Assembly: GCA_027596035.1 (NCBI GenBank)
Contig: JADGJA010000240.1
Location: 1 to 28,479, forward strand
Origin: Thoreauomyces humboldtii
Lineage: Eukaryota > Chytridiomycota > Chytridiomycetes > Spizellomycetales > Powellomycetaceae
Direction of reading: 5' to 3'
DNA: 28,479 nucleotides
Of this stretch, positions 22,811 through 28,479 are shown one piece after another. The stretch's first letter is position 1; every line of letters begins with the position of its first letter. Under the pieces are notes generated by a model. The model had not been told where the DNA came from, did not search any database, and worked only from the letters and a program-made list of their open reading frames with translations. A program made the position numbers and the translations under genes.

Positions 22811-25800
22811 TCAGTTGCACTTGTCTCCCACCGTCTTGAGCTTAGTGACCGCCTGGGCACCCTCGTCGATCCTCCTAAACTGCCACGTCCACGACGAGTT
22901 GTACAAGAAAGGTCGCAGATCAAAACGGTTGTCATCGGGAGAGTACGGGGACATGTGGTACGAAGGGGGAAGAATAGTCGTCTTGTGACGGTTGATGGCG
23001 TAATAGAAAAAAAATGACTTGACTTTGTCGGCAATCTAGGTGAGCAGGTGTTAGTACTGTCCGGGGATGAACGAATTGGCCTTCCGGCCAGATAGATTGT
23101 CCTCACGTCGGTTGGTGACAGGATGTGTCCCCAAGTGTGCAGAAGCTTTGAGAACATGCCAAACGGTCCGCATTTCGCCACCTTGCGGAGCGTGCCGTAG
23201 ATTGAGAGCTCCTCGTACGTCATCTTCATGTCCACCTCGTCGCCCTGAACATAGTCCTTCGTTATAGGTTCAAGCTCCGCCGTGGGCATGGCGTCCAAAA
23301 ACCTGCAGAAAGGAGACTAGTGTCAGTCGAGCTTGATTCCCATCGGGGGAAATGGGCATGACTTCCGGCTTACTCCTGCAAGATATCGAGACCCAGTTCT
23401 GTTCGCGAGTAGGCGACGAACTTTCGAAGATCAATCTTGGAGATACCACCAATCGGGTTTACATCGGCGCTCGAACAGTCGTATTTGGTAAAGTATCCGC
23501 GCAAACTATCAAGAGCTCCATTAGCCGGACATTTTCTGCTGGTTCTCAAATCAAGAGGTGCCTTCTACTTACGTCTCATCTACGTTGGCGCTGCCCAGTA
23601 CAAGCAAGGCACCGGCTCTGCCCCGAATCCACAGCAACAACTGAGCAAACATGTATGCTAGCACCATCCTGGATCTCGCTTGAATGTTCTGCAAAGCCAG
23701 ATTCTCCGTCTCTGTGCCTCCCCGGATCTTATACACTGGCATCTTCCCCGTCGCCATTTGGAACACGGAGAGGAATGCTGAGACGATAGAGTCCATGTTG
23801 ATGTCAACGTGGCAACTTCCAATCCACTCTGCCAGATGCTTCGCTCGAGCCCGTGTGTCCTTGGATGAGTTCTCAGTCCCCATGTAGCACGTATGGAAGA
23901 TGCGACCGCTAAACTCTTTGGGATCTGTTGGAACGTACGAGGAGTCGGCGACTTCGCCAGCCACTCGTCGGGCATCGGCAATAACCTGCTTCTCTGAGGT
24001 TACGAGCACGGTAAGTCACCGCGGAAGTCAGCGAGGGTTTTCGATTGGGCACCTTGATGTCCTGCTCATACCTCCGTTCTTGGCAGCCTTGCAGACCAGG
24101 TCGCACATGGAGTAAACAATGACGGCGGTGCAGCAGCTGTCCAGGCCGCCGCTGAGAGGAAGAAAGAAGCCTCCGGACTTTGAACGTCGGAGGTAGTCCC
24201 ACAACCAGCAAGCTGGGCCGTATCTGCTGCCAAATCAGCAAAGGGCAGCCACAAACGGAAATTGCCATGTCTACTCACCGAATCTCCTCTTCCGGGGAGT
24301 GATAGAACGGTGCGCGAGGCTCAGATGGAGGGGAAATGTGTCCGTCTTTGAAGGCATCGTACGTCAAGGCGATATCGGCGAAGACCCGAGGGTACGTGGG
24401 TGCAATCACGGCTTGAGCCGTGCGGCTGGGTTGATCCCCGCGACGCGATCGCACTTCCTCGATGTCCATCGTCGCAATCACAACTTCCTACATTCCCCAA
24501 CATTGGTTCTCAAGATCCTTGCTAAAGACATGGCTTCTGAGCTACATACCACATCCTTGAGGGAAAATTGAGTGCCTTGGGCCAAGATTTCTCCGTTCAT
24601 AACAATGAGTCCGACCCCGTCGTAGTACACTCGTTCCCCGTCACATCCTTGCTGGTTCGCATAAAGGTAGATACCTCCGGACTATCAAATGGGCACTCAT
24701 CAGCAAGCGTCGGTAATGCGAGGGTTGATCCACGTGTGCCCGCCCTACGACACCACCTTGCGCGTGGCTCCCCGAATCAGATCTATCCTAGTGTCTAATT
24801 TTCGGAACTCGTGATGACTTCCACTACTATTGGTGAAAATCTCGACTCCGTCGAGCGCTTGATGAATGTGCGGACTGGTAAATATTACATCAGTTTGAGG
24901 TCTTCTGGTTAGGCAGCACTGGGACTTCACCTGTCTGGAGTGAAAAGCTCCTCGCACATCTCCGTTCCCAGAACCGTGCTGAGACAAGAACCTGATCAGT
25001 CAGGAGTCCACAGACGAGGGCCAGACCTTGAGACGTACTCTCTAGCCGAGATTACACCATCTCCGAAAGGAACGGTGTGCTAAATTCAAAAACAAAAAAA
25101 AACAGAGAATGGCGCTGTCAGTTATGCGCTCTCCCTACTAAGCGGCCGTATCCGAACTCACCTGCTTGGTGATCTCCGAGATGATTCGCGGGAGGTAGAA
25201 GTCTTCGACCGTCCTTAGTTTTTGCCAAGCAGCAAACCACCTCATCTCCCGATAATTCCCGTCATTGGCGAGGAACATCTTTGGTCGGATCAGAAGAACC
25301 TTCTTGTTGAGAAAGATGACCCGGCAATTGTACTTGACGTTTTTGTGGGCCACGGGCCTGGACGCGCCAGCTATATGAGCACATGCATACTTCACAGGCT
25401 CTGGAACCTCTGGGCTCGTCTCACATTCCCACATCAATAAGCATGTCCTGGCATACATCAGCCGCCAGGAGCTTTGCGAGGACTTCCCAGGAGTGGAGGT
25501 AAGTGTCTCCTAGAGGCAGACACATCGCAGGTAAGGACTCCAACGTCCACATCTCCCGGCGTCTCTTCTTCCAAGCTCGAACCTTCGTAGAAATGATCGT
25601 TGCATCCATATCCTCTGTTCGCGAACCGCAAGCATTAGCTTGGAGTTCCGGCAATACTCATCGGACCGCGCTTGCAAGTTCCTACGTTATCTCAAGCTCA
25701 GGACCCAGACGATAACGCGCACCCCCTTCCTTGGCCAGCCGAATGCTCTCGAGGATTCGCTCGTAGTTGCCTTGAAAGTCAAGCGCCCACTGGTTCTGAA

Positions 25801-25895
25801 GGAATTGGGAAGAACCCGTCAGAGGATGGATAAAGCGCCGCTCGGAGGGCGGGCTTTACCAAGACACAGGTCGCGAGGGTGATGTAGTGGCCCAT
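22811..25895 (-). CDS. QNS1: Glutamine-dependent NAD+ synthetase
   Basis: Final step of NAD+ synthesis: amidates nicotinic acid adenine dinucleotide using ammonia from glutamine. Fifteen exons: 25895-25860, 25795-25686, 25614-25583, 25509-25425, 25357-25162, 25079-25039, 24978-24931, 24874-24757, 24681-24550, 24487-24279, 24223-24072, 23993-23573, 23505-23374, 23302-23107, 23035-22811; 710 residues, close to the 714 of the yeast enzyme. The N-terminal nitrilase-type glutaminase domain has triad Glu45 (PELEITGYG), Lys114 ([11 protein letters not shown]) and Cys175 (GTEMCEEL), exactly the family positions, which supports the exon model. The synthetase domain has the ATP pyrophosphatase loop [10 protein letters not shown] and continues through [20 protein letters not shown] to [15 protein letters not shown]. 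Introns are 55-82 nt. One donor is GTTCGA (intron 25510-25582), and exon 3 is a 32-nt microexon. Expected in cytosol and nucleus. Confidence 0.96.
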
Positions 25896-26790
25896 CGTAA
25901 GAGTGTGCCGTTCCGATGAATCCTAGCGCCGGAATTCAATGCTGCTTGGACGGTCTGAAGATGATCCTGCAAGAAGTTGACGTCCAAGCCGCGATCTCGG
26001 CCTTCGGTTCGGACTTGGACAATCGCGGTACCTTTGCTGCCTGCCGGTATACGCGAAAAGAATGGGCAGCCTGCAAAGCTTGACCATGGCCGAACTCGCT
26101 TCTGGCCAGCCCATTTCCGAGAGGGCACGTCGAGGCCGTGCAGACCTGCCTCGGATAGAGGAGGCTCTGTGGACGCTAACTTGACCTATCCCACTAAACT
26201 CCTTATGCTGGTTTCTCTTAACACTTCATGGCCGGCCAGCCAAACAGATGTGCGGTATCGTTTTGTTGATATTCAAAAACAGACCGTGTCAAATGATAAA
26301 GAAGTACTGAGTAGTGATTTATGAGAGTGTAAAACATTGGCAAAAACTAGCTATCGCAGTTCCCGGAACACACTCGCCATGGCGCCATGCTACGCAGCCC
26401 CAATTTCTTCACGTGACTCTAAGAGCCTCATGGCTACCGATGAACGTCTCATACGTAGAGGGAGAACTGGGCAACGGGGAGAATGCAATGCTACGTGGTT
26501 CATGTACGTGCGATCTGTTCGGGTCTGCGATCTCGCAAATGTCGCGTGGGAGATTCACTTGCGCAGCATAACAAGAGACCATCATCTGAACCACGCAGCA
26601 CCTGCTTGGGTCATACGGAGCATGCGGGCACATCACTTGCATGCGATTCGCGGTGAAAGTCTCGCTCTACCCTCACTTCCTGATATTTAGGATGACAGGA
26701 GAGATCGACCTAGCAAAACCCCAGGGGTGTATCTGTCGAGAGTGGCGCAGCTGTCCTTTTCCTTTCCCGATTAGGAAGTGCTCTCCTGTG
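25896..26790. other. QNS1 upstream region, no gene seen
   Basis: About 900 bases. The first part must hold the QNS1 promoter; no clear TATA faces it. Short open frames occur on both strands, but none has a convincing ATG, family motif or splice partner. Composition is more AT-rich near 26200-26340. No RNA gene or repeat was recognised. Confidence 0.5.
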
Positions 26791-26837
26791 ATTGGCTGCC
26801 TGAATAGGAGACGCGTCTAGCCCGAAATCCTATAAAA
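26791..26837 (+). promoter_or_regulatory. CCAAT/TATA promoter block
   Basis: ATTGG (inverted CCAAT) at 26791-26795 is followed 36 bases later by TATAAAA at 26831-26837. This is the best core-promoter arrangement in the right third of the window. No protein-coding start follows closely, so it may drive a non-coding transcript or a gene with a very long leader, such as the partial gene at 28109. Confidence 0.5.
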
Positions 26838-26864
26838 GACAGGGCCTTCTGGCCTTCCCCCCGG

Positions 26865-27300
26865 CCTTTTCTTCATCCGACAACGCACATTCCAGACAAG
26901 ACTCCAACATAGGACTGGGCAACAATTTCGAACTCAAGACTCGCCACATCGACTCGACAACAACTACGGCACACAGCACTCGGCACATCATCCACACCTG
27001 GGCAGCCACTCGACTAGAGGGTGGGCAAGACTGCGACACTTCGACACTCAACACTTTGCAACAACTGGACACATTAACCGGGCAGCAACTCGACTAGAGG
27101 GTGGGCAAGTCCACGACAGCAACTTCGGCACACAACGCTCCACACTCGGCAAGAACTCGACACATATTGACCGGGCAGCAACCCGACTCGAGGGTGGACT
27201 TGGAAGGTACATGAGGTTTGTGGTGTGCGCCTGCTGTTCATCAATACACGTCGGCCCCCCTGCTCTGCATGTATATCAAATAAAATCGCGAGCTCATCCG
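26865..27300 (+). ncRNA. Possible non-coding transcript with internal repeats
   Basis: Downstream of the TATA box, the first ATG comes only near 27211 and all three frames before it are interrupted or non-protein-like. A candidate polyadenylation signal AATAAA is at 27279-27284. The block between these signals, about 430 bases, carries three degenerate tandem repeats and is rich in CA and CGACA words. A short polyadenylated non-coding RNA is one reading; a long 5' leader, or a decayed solo LTR, are others. Evidence is only the signal arrangement. Confidence 0.25.
27000..27197 (+). repeat. Three degenerate tandem repeats with shared core
   Basis: A core of about 30 bases beginning GGGCAGC and containing CGACTAGAGGGTGGGC occurs at 27000-27029 and 27080-27109 with a single mismatch, and in a diverged form at 27173-27197. 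Spacing is 80 then 93 bases. Spacers also resemble each other: ACGGCACACAGCACTCGGCAC before the first core and TTCGGCACACAACGCTCCAC before the third share most words. The unit is therefore 80-93 bases. Confidence 0.8.
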
Positions 27301-28108
27301 TGTCTTTGGCTTCCCCATGCCATTGGCCAAGGGTGGGACTCAAGCGAACATTGTCCTCATACCCTCGCTCCTTCCGTCCCTCCCTCCATTGTCCCTATAA
27401 CTATACCTGGCGTCCAATGCAGCTTGGCTCTCCTTGGAGAGCCGAACCGTCCCAAGCCGGTGCAAATGCAGAGGGGACGCCTTCGTCACACTTCCCTCCA
27501 TCATAACTTCCTTGTATCCCTTTTTCCTATAATACTTTCTACAATACAACACGTCTACTTCTCATAATACTCTCTTGCCTCTGGACGGTCCTTGTAAACT
27601 TTCCTCAATACATTGCGTCTCTTGAGCCGACCGTCCCCGGACGTCTTGCAGACTCTCGGGGGCACGCGAATGGCTCATCTTCTCGACCCTTCGACTTTGT
27701 TCACTCAAGGAGTCATCTCTCTCAGCCTTCTCGAACTCGCGTTCTATTTCGTCCTCGTTCACGCGAACGGCTCATCTCGGGTCCATCTTTCACAAGAAAC
27801 ATTCGACATTCGCACGACGACGAGCTTTTCTTTCAGGACGTTCATGAGACTCTCTCATTTTTCCTCGAGGCCAATCTCTCGTCCTTATTTTTTTCATTCC
27901 ACGCGACGAATGCTTGGTCACGACAACCACTTTCGTTTTCACTTCCCGAAGCCACCTTGGATTTCATTTTTGTATCACGACAACGACGACGACGACGACG
28001 TTCTTCTCGACTCCTTTTGATTCTATTCTCATTCTTCTACTTGCGCACCCCTGGGGTCCGACTCTCAACTTTTACACCGACACGGGCTTGTGCGGGGAAT
28101 GGGGAAGC
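27301..28108 (+). other. Pyrimidine-rich stretch with short direct repeats
   Basis: About 800 bases, strongly C/T-rich on the plus strand. An 18-base direct repeat, CACGCGAAYGGCTCATCT, occurs at 27663-27680 and 27760-27777 with one difference. A simple (ACG)n run lies at 27981-28000. One frame is open for about 135 codons but has serine- and phenylalanine-rich content typical of pyrimidine tracts. It is most likely promoter and leader sequence of the gene starting at 28109. Confidence 0.4.
27981..28000 (+). repeat. (ACG)n microsatellite
   Basis: A short trinucleotide run, CAACGACGAC followed by GACGACGACG. It lies in the pyrimidine-rich stretch and outside any supported gene. Confidence 0.85.
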
Positions 28109-28479
28109 ATGGAAGGAAAGGAAGACGAGCCAGCGACAGGTTGCGATGTCCCCGTTTCCGTCGAAGAGCTCCTGATGGAAGGGAGTCCATTTCAGCGGGA
28201 GGGAGGGGCAGGGAACCAGCGAAACAGGGACCGAAAGTGGAGAGTAAGGAATGTGTTGGGGTTGGAGGAAAAACGTGGAGTGGAATGTTCTGATAAAGGG
28301 TCTTTTCCCTTTCTCCGTTCCACAGGTTTCACGAAGTCTTCCCGAGCCTTTGGAAGTAGGGCCCATCTTCCGGAGTAGAACCTCGATCGTCAACTCCAGG
28401 AAGGCAAAGCCAAGGTTCAGGCGACGACAAAGTTTATTGTACGGCGACACGAAAAGAAGAAAGGGGTGTGGGGAAGAGG
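28109..28479 (+). CDS. 5' part of an unidentified gene, cut by the window end
   Basis: The ATG at 28109 opens a first exon of 45 codons to 28243 (MEGKEDEPATG to DRKWR). A good donor GTAAGG at 28244 and an acceptor TTCCACAG ending at 28325 remove an 82-nt intron and continue in phase into an exon open to the window edge (VSRSLPEPLEVG, then IFRSRTSIVNSRKAKPRF and RRRQSLLYG). The first exon is acidic and low complexity; the second is strongly basic. No family is recognised. The reverse strand here also has an open frame but lacks an ATG and good splice signals, so the plus strand is preferred. Confidence 0.45.

Noticed and set aside
26337..26690. 117-codon plus-strand frame upstream of the repeat unit
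   Set aside because: It opens with TTG, not ATG, and has no motif, splice signal or neighbour to support it.
26700..27300. Intact LTR retrotransposon end
   Set aside because: The TATA and AATAAA arrangement recalls an LTR, but no TG...CA ends, target-site duplication, primer-binding site or reverse transcriptase fragment was found. Kept only as an alternative.
27613..28020. 135-codon plus-strand frame in the pyrimidine-rich stretch
   Set aside because: Its serine- and phenylalanine-rich content follows from the C/T-rich DNA and it ends in an (ACG)n-derived Asp run. More likely leader sequence.

Overview
The window is nuclear DNA from a fungus, most likely a basidiomycete; I cannot place it more precisely. 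Ten protein-coding genes can be assigned to recognisable families or modelled in full. Most are broken by short introns of 38-108 nt (typically 55-85) with GT...AG ends. I placed the junctions by reading-frame continuity and by family motifs that reappear once the intron is removed. The products are typical fungal ones: Rix7, the mitochondrial amidotransferase subunit GatB, Qns1, the CCR4-NOT subunit CNOT11, a glyoxal-oxidase-type copper radical oxidase and a fungal-type KatG. No tRNA, rRNA, CRISPR array or recognisable transposon was found.

Layout, left to right. Positions 1-1062: a poly-C run at the edge and one weak hypothetical ORF. 1063-2931 (-): membrane-anchored class 3 lipase with two in-frame introns. 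3258-4846 (+): type II membrane glycosyltransferase resembling fucosyltransferases, divergent from the lipase. 5001-7875 (+): RIX7/NVL tandem AAA-ATPase, six exons. 8400-8676 (-): a 66-residue membrane protein in two exons, possibly COX14-like. 8973-13369 (+): secreted copper radical oxidase, 12 exons, with three tandem C-terminal modules of about 160 residues. 14071-16290 (+): intronless catalase-peroxidase. 16715-18103 (-): CNOT11. 18601-20761 (-): mitochondrial GatB, seven exons. 21170-22723 (+): intronless serine beta-lactamase-like hydrolase. 22811-25895 (-): QNS1, 15 exons. 25896-28108: about 2.2 kb without a convincing protein gene, holding a promoter-like CCAAT/TATA block, three degenerate tandem repeats and a pyrimidine-rich stretch. 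28109-28479 (+): the 5' end of a gene that leaves the window.

Most genes are unrelated housekeeping functions. The exception is the neighbouring pair at 8973-16290: a copper radical oxidase, whose family makes H2O2 from aldehydes, lies directly upstream of a catalase-peroxidase that removes H2O2. The most unusual object is the oxidase itself. Its C-terminal modules share intron positions, which indicates exon-block duplication, and the protein ends in RRKR followed by SDEL, an unexpected tail for a secreted enzyme.

All exon joins are predictions from sequence; no transcript data or database search was available.
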